Origin: Labia minor
Lineage: Eukaryota; Arthropoda; Insecta; Dermaptera; Spongiphoridae
Direction: 5' to 3'
DNA: 64,000 nucleotides
Assembly: GCA_963082975.1 (NCBI GenBank)
Contig: OY720349.1
Span: forward strand, 45,427,962-45,491,961
Every line of letters begins with the position of its first letter. Within the stretch, counting starts at the first letter, position 1. Under the pieces are notes generated by a model. The model made no database searches and was not told the DNA's origin. It saw nothing but the letters and a program-made list of their open reading frames with translations. Below, piece after piece: positions 11,000 to 27,700 of this stretch. Position numbers and translations under genes: made by a program.

Positions 11000-13880
11000 C
11001 TTTAAAAAATAATATTTAGTAATTATTAAAAAAATTGAATTTATATATCAATATTATCATATAAAAAATAGAGAAAACATAAACATATGTTATGATTTAT
11101 AAAGTTCCGAAGTTCAAATTCCAATTCTCAAGGATGACAGACAGGTGAAGTATATGAAAGATAAAGAAAGAGATAGAAAAAGCAAAGGAGAGGAGGATAG
11201 AAGTGAAAGCAGGAGGAGGTATATATATAGAGTAGAACCTCAATTGTTTTCAATTGAGATCAATTATTGACAAAGAAATCGTCAATTGGTAAATTACTGA
11301 CCGAACGCCTGATGTTGCAAGCAAGCACCGATTGACCCACCACCTTCAACATTTTGATTTTTTTTTAAGATTTATTTTACACTGAAAACACATAAATAAA
11401 GTAAATTTGGATATTCCTTTTAAAGCATACATTTTAAATAACTTAATATAATAACTTACCTTTGATAAATATTTATATATTAATTAATATATAAGTTAAA
11501 AATCAAAAATTAAAACATTTTAAATCTTAAAATATTTTTTCGTTTTGAAATTTAATATTTAAATCAATAATTATTTAAACAAAATCACTAGTGAATTGTA
11601 TAACATACTAAAGGAATGGGAAATGAGTGATGATCTATTACAAGAAGTTTAAATAAAAACCAGAGAAGGGGAAGTGAGCACTCCCCGCCATCACTCACTG
11701 AGTGGGGGAATCAACTTAAAATTTATCTTGTAAATTGATTTTATTAATATTAATTTATTTCCGTGACAACTATATTTAAAAAAGATAGTTTAAACATTTC
11801 TATTAATTTTAGAATTATATATTGAATATTACCTGAAATTTCCATGATTTTTTTTTAATTTATATTAAATGAATATATATAATATAATATAAAATATATT
11901 GTTTATAATTATTTTTTTCAAATAATATATATTTATAAATATTTATTTTATATAAAACTAAACCACATTAAACATTTCTAAATATAAAGATTTATCTTTG
12001 GATTATTTACATTAAAATATGTAAGTATATTTGGAAAAAATAAAGTTGTTAGTAGATTAAAGTTTTAATAGTTAAATATCTAAATTTTTAAAATTAAATA
12101 AATGATTCATTAGAAATATCAGGTCCATGGTCTGTGAACAGGTCTAAGTCAATTTCAAATGGTGTAAAATGTATTGTAATTTGTAATATACAATTCTTTA
12201 ACAAATATACCTGATATTTAAATTATCTATTCATATAATTTATTGACTAGACTTTCATTTCTGTTAAATGCAATATTTTTCAGATAAGTGTTATTTACAT
12301 AAAAATATTCACAAGTTTTAAAAAATAATTATAATGTTAATTTTATCTAAATTAAAATGAATATATTTCAAATGTTAAATTATTATGTTTATTTCAAATA
12401 ATATTTTATTTTTATTGATATAAATCAATGGAATCCAATAAAAATACCAATAAATTAATTCTCTTATGTGTTGGTTAACCTGTTGGCCTGCTAGCAGCCT
12501 TGAGAAAATAATGTAAGGGAATCGTGGGGAATCGCCTCCCTGGGGAATCGTTGTCATCACAGACCATATTGTCATATAAAAGGCCCGATCAAAGAGGAAG
12601 CAATTTATCCATGCATAATTATGAGAGATTTGGAATTGGTAATGAGCTAGAAAATTTATTAAATCTTTTACGGGAATGTATTTTTGGCATGATCATCGAC
12701 TTACAAATAATTAATATTAAAATATTATAAGATTTATATAGGTACCAAAACGACATTCCATTATTTTATTTACATATTTTTTAATACTAAACAAAATGAA
12801 TTCAGAGAGTTTTTTATACACCTTGTATTTTTTATCACAATTCTATTATTATTATTAATTATTCTATATAAGATTAATATGTCAAGAGTATTAATGTATA
12901 TTTTCTTTTAAATAAATTTATACATTTAGTAGATTTATTAAATATTAGTGTATTGATAATTATTAATACAATTCTAAAATAACAAATTTAACTAAAAAAT
13001 AAATATTAATGGCGCAAGAACACTACCCTGCCAATCCGATATATGATAATCTGATAATATAGTGTACGAGGGACCGTTCACTTAACAATCAAGGAATTCT
13101 ATGTTTACTCAACTTGTGGCATCTACATACAAGTTAATATTGTAAAGTTAGATTTGAATTTAAATTTTTTAACTAATTAATCTTTATATATTTATTGATT
13201 AATGTATTAATTAAATAAATAGATTGAAAGGACAGGTACATTCAATAATTGTTTAAAATATATTAAGTATTTTTTTCTTTTAAATTCTAATTTAAAGACG
13301 CTGAATTAATATCTTTATAGATCCAAATTATACAATATTAAAATAAAAAAATGAATTTAAAAAAATCTAATTCATAAAAAAAAAAAAAAAAAATACCATG
13401 GTAAACATTGTTTTATATATTTGTATATTTATGAGATATTTTATCCGGTTCCTTTTCAAAATTCACACAATAGATTTTTATAAAGAATTATCGATGTGTT
13501 TTAGTTACAGCATCGGAAAAAACATCTTTGTTAGTTTTTTCTTAATTAAAGTTAGTAATTATTCAAAGATGTAATGGCGTTACCAGCGACATCACCGCAT
13601 CCACAGTGACTTTTAATATTGTATTACTTATTATTTTTTTTTTAATATTTTAAAATGTTTAGTTCGTTTTTAATTTAATTACGAAATAAAATTAAAATAT
13701 TTATTTTAATAATATTTTAGAAACAAATTACGAAATTATATAGGATCTTTTATAGTGTTTATAAAGAAATAATTTAAATGTCTTCATTAATAAATTTTAT
13801 TCATTATTTTTATTAAATCAGTTTATTTTTATTCTACGAAGGTAAAAATGAAAAAGTACTAAATTTTTAAGGATAGATCG
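11000..13880. other. Intergenic DNA upstream of CRAT (divergent towards RAB14)
   Basis: AT-rich. A GC-richer, purine-rich patch at about 11100-11345 lies just upstream of the CRAT start (transcription leftwards) and could be its promoter or a 5' UTR exon; I see no decisive motif. Smaller GC-richer patches lie at about 11600-11710, 12480-12610 and 13015-13110. A poly(A) run is at about 13376-13395. No gene is supported; open frames here are short and lack recognisable motifs. Confidence 0.5.
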
Positions 13881-13883
13881 TTT

Positions 13884-14720
13884 TTATTTTTCAATATAAT
13901 CTCCTATTAGACTAATACATTTCGTCCAATGATGCTCTAGTTTGTTGATCGCCTCCGAATTATAGAATTTTTCTAAAACTGTAAAATATACATTCGTTTC
14001 AGAAATCACCTTCTCGTTTGAGTAAAACATTTTTTCCGCCAGCCATTTCTTTATATTGGGGAATAAGGATCCAAATCTGGAGAATAGGAGGGATTCGAAA
14101 CGAGTTGCAAAACTGAAGCCCAATTTACACGGGCTTAGTACTTGCTATTAGTTCAGGGGTGGGCAAATACTTTTAAGCGCGGGCCTTTTGAACGTCCGCT
14201 GGCCCGTTGAAAAAGTTGGCTCTTATTTTGATTTTTCGTTCAATATGTCTCTAAAAAAACAAAAAAAAACAAAAACAAAATAAATTTTTTTATTAGTGTT
14301 TTCGAATTATGGTCCTCCGGCCCGGAAGAGATTTTGAAAATTTCATTTTGGCCCGCGCTTAAAAGTATTTGCCCACCCCTGAACTAATGGCAAGTACTAA
14401 GCCCGTGTAAATTGGGCTTCAGTTTTGCTACTACAACTAATGAGGTGTGAGCTAGGATTAACCCATGACTTTCTCGGTTTGGGATTGTCGTAGTGAATAC
14501 AATTTTCATCTCCAGCCACAATTCGATGCAAAAATCCCCTTCCTTTTCAAGCAGCTGTTCACATGTGAAAAAAAGCCTCTCCAAGTCTCTAGGTTTTTCC
14601 CATGTCTTTCAGGTCATGGATCTTCATCAAGCAATTCTTCATCTTCATGTTTAAGTAATGAAGTAAAACTTCCAGCAAAAACACTTTATCTTGCACAAAG
14701 TTAGACATAATTGATTAAGT
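13884..14720 (-). mobile_element. Second type of mariner transposase relic, broken and frameshifted
   Basis: Read on the minus strand, about 14720-14384 gives pieces of a mariner transposase in several frames: an N-terminal-like start near 14715, RLFFTCEQLL, and GDENCIHYDNPKPRKSWV with the first catalytic Asp. The segment 14123-13884 gives the C-terminus: YSPDLD, FPNIKKWLAEKMF, SNEKVISET and a final WTKCISLIGDYIEK before TAA. The middle, with the HDN catalytic block, is absent and a fold-back structure (14107-14428) lies in its place. The residues differ clearly from the copies at 2896 and 31365, so this is a different mariner lineage. It is inactive. Confidence 0.8.
14107..14428. mobile_element. 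Fold-back (hAT-like MITE core with flank copied into both arms)
   Basis: A 79-bp near-perfect inverted repeat (14107-14185 and 14350-14428) surrounds a core of about 228 bp (14154-14381) whose ends CAGGGGTGGGCAAA / TTTGCCCACCCCTG look like hAT-type termini. The inverted repeat continues about 46 bp outside those termini into mariner-derived sequence, so the flanks are inverted copies instead of a direct 8-bp target duplication. Confidence 0.75.
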
Positions 14721-15158
14721 AAAAAATTATGTTATTTACGTTTAAACCAAATGACATATTAATAACGATGCTAAATGATAATAGGTTTACGGAGAATACT
14801 AGTCACACCATCTATTTGAAAATGCCACTTGTCACGTTATCTATTAGAAAAAGCTATGAATTAATTCAAACACCCATTAATATTTAAATTAAATTAAACA
14901 TAAAAAAGTATATTTGACCTGGAAGAACACATATTAAAAATACTAGAATTCTGCCCACCACGTTTAATATAAATTTAATTAACTAATATGATAATAAATT
15001 ATGAATTTGTGTGACATTTGAAAAACAAAAATGAATTATTTGATAGTATGTGTTAACTCTTATTTGTTTTATCTTGTAAAGATAATTTTTTATTTATTAT
15101 TTTTTAAAGATTTTATTTAATTGATAAAGAATTATACTTAATTAAATTAAACTATGTG

Positions 15159-15660
15159 TTTAAAATCTAGATACTCCCCCATTTATTTTAAACAAAAACA
15201 TTTAATAATATTTTTTTATAGAAACCAATTAACGTAAAATGTTATATTTGTTACAAATGTTTTGTTAGGTTTTTGTTTGTAATGTTGATATTTATAAGCA
15301 TATTATTTTAATTCATATAATTTTATGATTTGTTTATATATTCAATTTTAAATTTTAAATTGTAATTCCTTTTGAAATGAATTTATATTGAGAATATGTC
15401 AGTTTTGTCATGTCTATGTTTTCTTCTCTCTGACGCCCCTCAAATGACAAATTCTCTCCACTTACGGCTCGGCCATATTATCATCCGAGTCCAAATATTG
15501 TTTTAATTAATATTCTTATAGTTTTTAGTAACTTTGAAAACAAACCAGTTTATTTAACTAGATCTAGAATAATTTTAAAAAATTTCCTATCGGTCTTGAA
15601 TAGAAACTGTAAGCAGGTATATAATCCAACTTTCTTTTAAAATCTAGATACTCCCCCATT
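15159..15660. repeat. Direct repeat pair upstream of RAB14
   Basis: A 25-base word containing AAAATCTAGATACTCCCCC occurs identically at 15159-15183 and 15636-15660, 477 bp apart. Between the copies, at about 15415-15490, is a GC-richer pyrimidine-rich patch with CGGCCATATT. The function is unknown: it could be a duplicated promoter element or traces of an insertion. Confidence 0.7.
15400..15640 (+). promoter_or_regulatory. Candidate RAB14 promoter / 5' UTR exon region
   Basis: The RAB14 start codon lies 9 bases after a good splice acceptor (TTTATTTTAG at 16161-16170), so an untranslated first exon must lie upstream. The only clearly GC-richer DNA in the preceding 1.5 kb is at about 15415-15500, with TCTCTCTGACG and a YY1-like GGCCATATT; a possible donor (AAGCAG|GTATAT) is at about 15616. 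This is inference from position and composition only. Confidence 0.3.
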
Positions 15661-16154
15661 GACAATTGTTATTTCATTTAGACATTTAATAAAAAAAAAT
15701 AATTTTTAAATTTTTATATTTTTAATTTCTTTCTTTTGAATTGTTTTATTATAATTAAATAATTAAATTAAACTCGTATAATTATATTATTCTTATATAT
15801 TTTTTAATAATATATTCTTTGATAGTATATTTAGACAAATATACTAGATCACCCATGTCATTAATAAAATATAATTAAATGATAATATTTATTAAATAAT
15901 TTAACGTTTAGATTATTATATTTTTGTTTTGGAAAATAGTTTACGCCATTTGTAGTCGATAGTTGAAAAAATATGTTTTAATTTAAAACATTTATAATTT
16001 AACATTTCATAGAACCTCTTTGATAATTTTAATTATTTACATTATCTAATTCTTAATTAAATTTATTTTTTTTAAATAAAAACTATTTAATTAATTATTT
16101 TTTTTAAATATTTATATATTTAATATGAATTCATATTTTTTTGTTTATAAGTGA

Positions 16155-19954
<3,800 letters not shown>

Positions 19955-22900
19955 GTATATATCTTACAATATTATATAAATAGTTTAAATTTCCTGAAAT
20001 ATCTTTATGTTATTTTGACATTCAAAATTGACCATAACACTATCATAAAACATTAATATTATATTTAATTTAATTGTTATTTATTTAATTAAAGGAAATT
20101 TATTTATATATTCATTTTTTTTAGATTCAAGCAACACTTAACAAGTACCGATCCAGAGCACTGGATTTGAATTTACATCTGTGACAGGTGTGACCGGCCA
20201 GGCGAGCGGTTGCGCCGCCCTTTCCCACAAACCTTTTCTTTGGCTCCACTATCACCTCAACCCATCGTCATTTTCTTTTATATCATTTAATCTGAATTTT
20301 TTATATATGTATAAATATATCTTAATATATATATATAATTATATATATATATATATAAAAGACAATTTTTCATATATTTTCATAAGATAATAAATTAATT
20401 TTTTTATTTTAAAATAATCAAAATAGATAATATATTTCAGATTTATTATAATAATTTTTTAAGAGTTTAGCTGTTTATTTATCTCTAAGGCCCTCAAATT
20501 GGCTGGCCAATGTTTTCGGGAACTTAGGAGTAGTATCTTTTATGATAATATAATCTACTATATCATTCAAATCAGAGACGCAGGGTTGATATAAAATCTT
20601 GGAGAAGCCAAAGTAATTAACTATTTCAAAACATATATGCTCTATAAAAACTGTTTATCTTTGGTGCTCATATTAATTAGAATTTTTATTATTTTTTTTA
20701 ATAGTTAAAAAATACTTTTGTGTAGATGATTTGTGAAAAAAATAAAATTTTTGGCAGCTTTATATAAAAATTTTTCAAAGGTAAACAATCAAATTATTTG
20801 AAAATATTTAAGATTAATTAATTTATCATATTGCTTAAAAAATTAATTTAATCAATACCAAAGTATTGCAAAAATGTATATTAGAGGTTTTTTTAATCTA
20901 CTAGTACTTCTACTACCAATAAATAATAATTAATATATTTATTATTAAATATTTTTTTATAATTCTTTAAAGTAAAAAAAGACCAACTAATAAATATATT
21001 TGCAATTTGATTATTTAATAATTTTCTATGGGATCTTTGTAAAATATTAATATTTATTTCATTTATATTTTTAACCGATTTTTTTTATAAACGATTCGTT
21101 ATTACTACTATTTAATATTTAATTATAATAGATTACTATGAATTTATAGATATATATTTTGTTATATAGGTAAATTATATTATATATATTAATGCAATGA
21201 ATACGTTTCAAATGTTTTTTTAAACGATTTTTTAAGCTCTTTAGAAATACTATTTATGCTGTATTCATTAATGATTAAAAAAAAGCTGTAATTCACAAAT
21301 TAAACTTAAGAATGAATAATTATGATACTCGCATATATAATTATTTTTTTATTATTTATAATAGTACCTTAAAAAAATATTTTTATTATTCTCGATTGTG
21401 ATTTGGAAATCTTTCCTCATCTCCAACCAGAAATATGAAAATAAATACCGATATTTTTTCAATTTAGAAATTTCAAATTTACTAAAATTAATTTCAAAAT
21501 TGAAAAAAGTTAAGAACTAAAAAAAGAAAGATTTTAATTCATTACACTATTGTACATCTTGTTATTGTAAGACTTGAATATTAGCTAAAGGAAAAAGTAT
21601 ATTAATAAAACATTTTTTAATTAAAAAATATATTTATAAAATATATTAATTAAATAATATTAAATATATTTATATCTTCATAACTATCACTCAAATTTTA
21701 TTAAATTGATTGTAAAACCAAATATAAAATATAAATAAAATTTAATAAAATTTGACTAGAATTAATTGTTTTTTGTTTTAATCAATTTTAAATCTTATTA
21801 ATCTCCTAAAAAATATACAAAATAAAAGCTGCCATAAAATTAAGAGCAAATCTTCATCACAAAAGAATTTAATTTAGATAGAACTATAATTTGGTGGACA
21901 TTTATTTAAAATAATTTTTATTTTTAAAATGCCACCAAAACATCGAAGAAAATGAAAAACTATAAAATTAATATACATTAATACACTTAGATCCATCTCA
22001 AACATTTTAATTTTCAAAGATTTTATTAAATTTAAAAAATAATACTAATTTTTAATTAATTATCCTAAAAAAATTTCACATAAAAGGTAGAATAATTTTT
22101 AAATTACTTGTTCTTAAATATAAATAAAATACAACTTTTATATAAAAAATATTATTTATTAATTATTTTTTTATAATTTGATATAATTTTTAAAATTTCT
22201 CTAAAATTTATAAACAATTTCTACATTCCAAAAAAATAAAATTCAAAATTATTTCTCTAATATTTGCTCATGTTATTAAACTTTTAATTTTTTTAATTTT
22301 TCCATTCCTTAACATTTGCAAATTGTACGTATATAGGAGATTACACTTTACTTTTGTCTTTAACTCTAATATGAAACATTTTTTAAAGTTATATAAATAT
22401 TATCTACTTTGGGAAGGTGCATAATAAGATTTAATGAATCTCAACCTTTTCTCATAATTTTTAGCTAAATTGAAGTTCATTCCCTCTACCTACATTTGGC
22501 ATTCCATATATTAGTAAATATGTTAATATTTTTTTAATAATATATAAATCTTCATCACTTTTTACTTTAATATTATAAGTGCAAATAAAATATAAGTATA
22601 TACCAGACACTTTTGTTATTGTTATTGAATTTATTCTTAGGGTAGATTTTTCTTAAATTTGTTTTGTTTTTTCCTTTAGAAGAAACGGGTTGAGAACATT
22701 TAATCTGGATTTTTTAAATCCTATTCCTAAGGAAGTTAATTTATTTTTTAAATAATGCACCTAGATAAATTTCTTTACTTATGCGATATATTAAGAAATA
22801 AGCATAAATGTATATTTAAAATAAATATTAATTATGTTCGTCATTATCATTATTTTATGTATTTGATTAAAGATTTGAACATTATACAATATATATCTGT

Positions 22901-24721
22901 TTCTATGTATATTTTAATTTTATTCTTTTTTTGTGATATAAATGTTAAACATTTGCTTATATTAGACTTGTTGGTTAAATAAAATTTAATATCAATGTTA
23001 TTAAACGCTTCAATATAATTATAAACGTTTACTGAAATGAAATTTTCAAAAAATAAACATTTTAAATTTCTAAATTGTTTACAGCATTAATTTATTTTAA
23101 ATAAAATATTATTTTCAAATATACTTTTTGATGAACATCTTATTTATATAAATCGTCTTAAACCATCAGAAAAATAAACAAAACATATTGTCTAATTTCC
23201 AGCATAATTAAATATATAAATATATATATATATATAATAATACAATTTAAATATATATATATATATATATAATATTAATGTATATATATTTAACATTTGT
23301 TAAGATATTATGATGGTTTAAATCTAACTAAAAAAAACTATGTAAATAAGTTTGATTTGTTTTTTTATTTGTTGCAATTTAATTTGAACTCGTTAGGTAC
23401 TTTCCTTAAATAAAAGAATATATAATAAATATATATCTTTATATCTAATCTTAGACATTTACAAGTAATTCATATATATTAGATAAACAGAAAAAATACA
23501 TTTGTAAATAAAAATACAATAATGATTAATTCCTTCTAGGTCTTTTAATATTCATTATCATTTAATATATTCATAATAGAAATTACGTGTATGTTGGTAT
23601 TAAGCAAATGATTTTCACCAATGGTATTTAAGAAAATATATTATTTTATTTGTAAACACAAAGATTCTTTTATTAAAGGTTTGGAAATCATTGCATATCT
23701 ATTCAATTAAATAAATTTAAAAAATTGATAAATTAAATTTACTTTTTTACAAATTTCCCTCTGAGATAAATTATTGTTAATGTAGTTAAACAAAATGTTT
23801 AACTGGAAAACTAGTACATATTTCAAGAATTATCTTTATTATCTTTATAATAAAGATTGTATTTATTTATATATTTTCACAGTTCATATGATTTATAACA
23901 ATTATTAGCTTTCAAATATATATTTATATATTATGTTAAACTTAATATTGTGGTTCTATAAGAGAGATATACTTTTGAATTTTATTAAAAAAAAAAGTGT
24001 TTTTAATATTTATTATAAAATATTTAAGGTATATAACTGTTAAAAGTAACAAGGCTTAGTAAAGTACTATTTCCCATAAAGTGCTTTATTTTTTAATTAT
24101 TTTATTTTATTTAAGAACCACTGATGTATTGGAATTTTAAATAATAATCTAGACAAGGGCTCGATATCCAACCAAAATATGTTTTAATATCAAAATTCTA
24201 TATATCTATATATATATATAATATTATGTACGCATATTACATAACTTCAATTCGAAAGTATATAAATTTAGTGCCAATTTTTCAGCTAATTTATTCTATT
24301 ATAAATTATAAATTTTTTTGATATATGAATTCCGATACCAAAATTGACCGACCCTTGTACTAGACTATTAGCAAAAATATTTTTATATCTACCTATTTCC
24401 ATTATTGACAAAAAATAATCAATTAACGTTTCACATTCAAAAAAGCATTTTTCTGATGTAATTTGTAAATTTAAAATTCCAAAACAAAAAACTATTATTT
24501 GGCATATAAATGCAATACACACTTTTTCCCAAAGTAGATATAAATTAAACTTTATTGCTATCTCTTAAATTAATAGTTTTAAAAAGAATGTTAGTTTTAA
24601 TTTAATTTAAATTAAAATTTTGTAAAAAACAAAGAAATAACATATATCTCAGAAAATCATGTTTTCATATTAGAAAACAACAAAATAAAATAAAATATTC
24701 GTTTTATTTAAAAATTTTTAT
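19955..24721. other. AT-rich intergenic DNA between RAB14 and RSPH10B (convergent)
   Basis: 4.8 kb without a recognisable gene. A GC-richer patch at 20150-20280 just after the RAB14 stop is probably 3' UTR. TA-rich microsatellites are at about 20325-20357, 23217-23236 and 23251-23290. The rest is low-complexity A/T with short open frames (under 80 codons) of skewed composition. I see no repeat family or RNA gene in it. Confidence 0.6.
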
Positions 24722-27700
24722 TTATTGTTGGCTATTATTTGACTCTTCTTTTAATTTTTCCTCTTCATTTTTCATTTTCTCTAAATAAAGTTCTTGCTTT
24801 TTATCTTTTTCGATTGCTTTCTTTGACATTAACAATATTACTTCCAAAAATTCAAGATATACCATCTATATATAAATAAAATTTTAAAATTAAAAAAAAT
24901 TTATTTTGGAAATGAAACTTTATGATCCTGAAAATTCAGGAGTTTTTATATAATATTACTTGTCTTTCAAACAAGAACTTTTCTATAAAACACCTATTTA
25001 TATTTATCTTTTCAAATAATTAAATTTACTCAAATATTTATTAATAATTTATTTTAATTTACCGTCTTAGAATAAGTATACTTTATCGTAATCTCAAGTT
25101 TATAACAGTTATATGAATATTTACTAGTATTCGAAAATATTGAGAATATTAAATGCAAAATTTTAAATCTGCAAAGTTATAAAAATATGTATGTATTGAA
25201 ATTCACTTTTTCAAATAAATTATATCTCTAAGTTAAGGAGATGATAAATTAAATTTTTAAAATTTTAAAATTTCTGTTTATTTTAAGAGATCTAAATACA
25301 TAATAATTATTACTTATAGAAAAAACCCAACATGGGGACTGCTGATCCACCAAAACTAAATATATAATACTTAAAATAATTAATATCTAACTAAAATATA
25401 GTCGTATACATTATAATATACTTAAATATATTATATAAGTTCTTAGAAAATAGATAACTAGAACAAGAGAATAAAAAATATATTTTTTTTAATTCATAAA
25501 TATCTATATGTTCAATAATTGATTTTATTTAAATATAAATCTCGGATAAATTGAGTTTTCTTATAATATTTTAATTTCTAGGAATTACTAATATCTTCAT
25601 ACAATATCTATCTGTGGCTCTACGGAACTCGAAAGTTCTTGGTCGCACAGCATCCACTTTTCCCCAATTTCTCCAAGTTTCTCTATCCTAAGCCGCTCCC
25701 ATCCAACCCCTACTTTCTCCCATCTCTTTTACATGGTTCTTGATGGTCTGTTCACCGCGTCCTTGGTTTTCTAAGCGGTCGTTTCCCAATCGGTTTCCCC
25801 ATAAATAGACTTTTCGCTAGTTTATCCTCTCCCATTCTTGCCACGTGTTTTGTCCATCACAAACTTCTCGATATTATTACTCTACTATGTATGGAGATGC
25901 ATAGAGGATATGCAATTCCTCGTTATACAGTGGTGACCTCATCTTTCTTTGACAAAAATGCTGCGAAGAATCATATTTTCAAATAATATAAATCTATTCC
26001 CATCTCCAAAGGTCAGAATATTTAAAATTTAAATTTATTTTTTTTAAATGTGTGTTTTTTTTTTAGTTTATTGTGATGTTTTTTGTTTTAATAATAAACT
26101 AAAAATATTTAAATAATATAAAAAGAATATAATTATTATATTAAATTGTTAACAAATACCTTATAATACATGTTATTAATTTTTCCATCTTCATCTTTTA
26201 TTGTTGGGCATATTTTGGAAAAACAAGTAATTACTTCTTTTGGTCTAAGAATTCTAAAAGTATATAGAGTATCATAATAAGGATCTTTTTCTTTTTTTTC
26301 GTTTATGCTTGCATGAAATTCTTTTGTTGGTAGATAACTGAAGATTAATGGAGGATCTTTATTTTTAAACCAGATTTGGTTTCCAAATGACACTGTATTA
26401 TATCCATTTAGTATGTGCGGTGGATAAAATTTATGTTTGATCTTTAAAATAAAAAAAATTACCAAAAATAAATTAATATTAATTATGAATGCAATATTAA
26501 CCTTTTTTTCATAAAAAGTTTTTTCTGGCAGTGGACTTCCTTTACGAACGCAAATATATCGCAAAAGTTTTTTAGCAGACAATGGCTCTCCTAAACCTCT
26601 AAAATATATATACATTGGTTCAAGAGCTATAGTATCCTTTAAATCGAAAAGTGCTTCTCCTAAAAATTAATAATTATAAATAAAATTAAAAATTGAAAAA
26701 ATTGAATTTAGATTATTAAAGAAGGAAAATACATAATCCTTGACTTTTACATCTAAGTATATGTATTTAAACAAAAATTTTAATGTTTTTTGCTGGATTA
26801 TAATAGAAACTATGGTGTCTAATGTGTTCTCACACATACAATCGATTTTGAGAATGTCAAATTATTTTTTTTATTTTGATGTTAATTCATATAATATTAT
26901 TTTTCTGAATAATATGTCTATTATTATGTTATGTTCTATAGAATGCTACTGCAGTCTGATATTGGAAATGTCCATTAATTTCAAAAGATTATTAATTAAT
27001 TAATTATAATATTATATTAAGTCATATTATTTTTAACTTTATATCATAACATGACTTTAGTTTTCATTAAGTATAAATTCGTATGTGAAATATGAGGAAT
27101 TTTAAGATTACAAATCATGATATAATCAAGTAACATGCTGATCTATTTGACTGTGTCCGACGTTATCAGATTTGTTTGGCGTCTGATGGTGCCAATTTCG
27201 AGAATTTAATACAAAATTTGTAATAAATAATATATTTTTCTAATAATAACTCTCTTAATTTTTTTTATTTTCTCCATTCCTCTCCGGTAAAGTAGCACAT
27301 GGTTTGGTATAACATTTACTTGATTTTTTTTAAGAAGCAGTATCTTTCCCGACTAAAGTGCTCACTGAAAGGATGGCCTTTATGATGTCCTCTACTTGCC
27401 CTAGAAGTTTATTTCTGGCACATACTATATATTTATGAAATGCGATTTTATGGTCATTTTTGAATTTAGAATAGGTTTATTCAAAATATCAGCTTTTTTG
27501 AGCCAATTGTCTTCTTTTAGAGAATGATGAACTCTTCCAGTTTGGAAGCAAAGAAGTATTAAAGATATTTTTTTGACTTCTTTGAAATAATGTGCACGTC
27601 GGACAATCAATGTACTATAGAAAGGGAGCAAGTCTGAAGAAAAAAGTCGGTGAAGTAATAAATCCCATTATTCTTACAATTTTAAATGAGATCTTAGTTT

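Noticed and set aside
12375..12730. Overlapping open frames at a GC-richer patch
   Set aside because: Frames on both strands are under 70 codons, start without supporting context and show no family motif.
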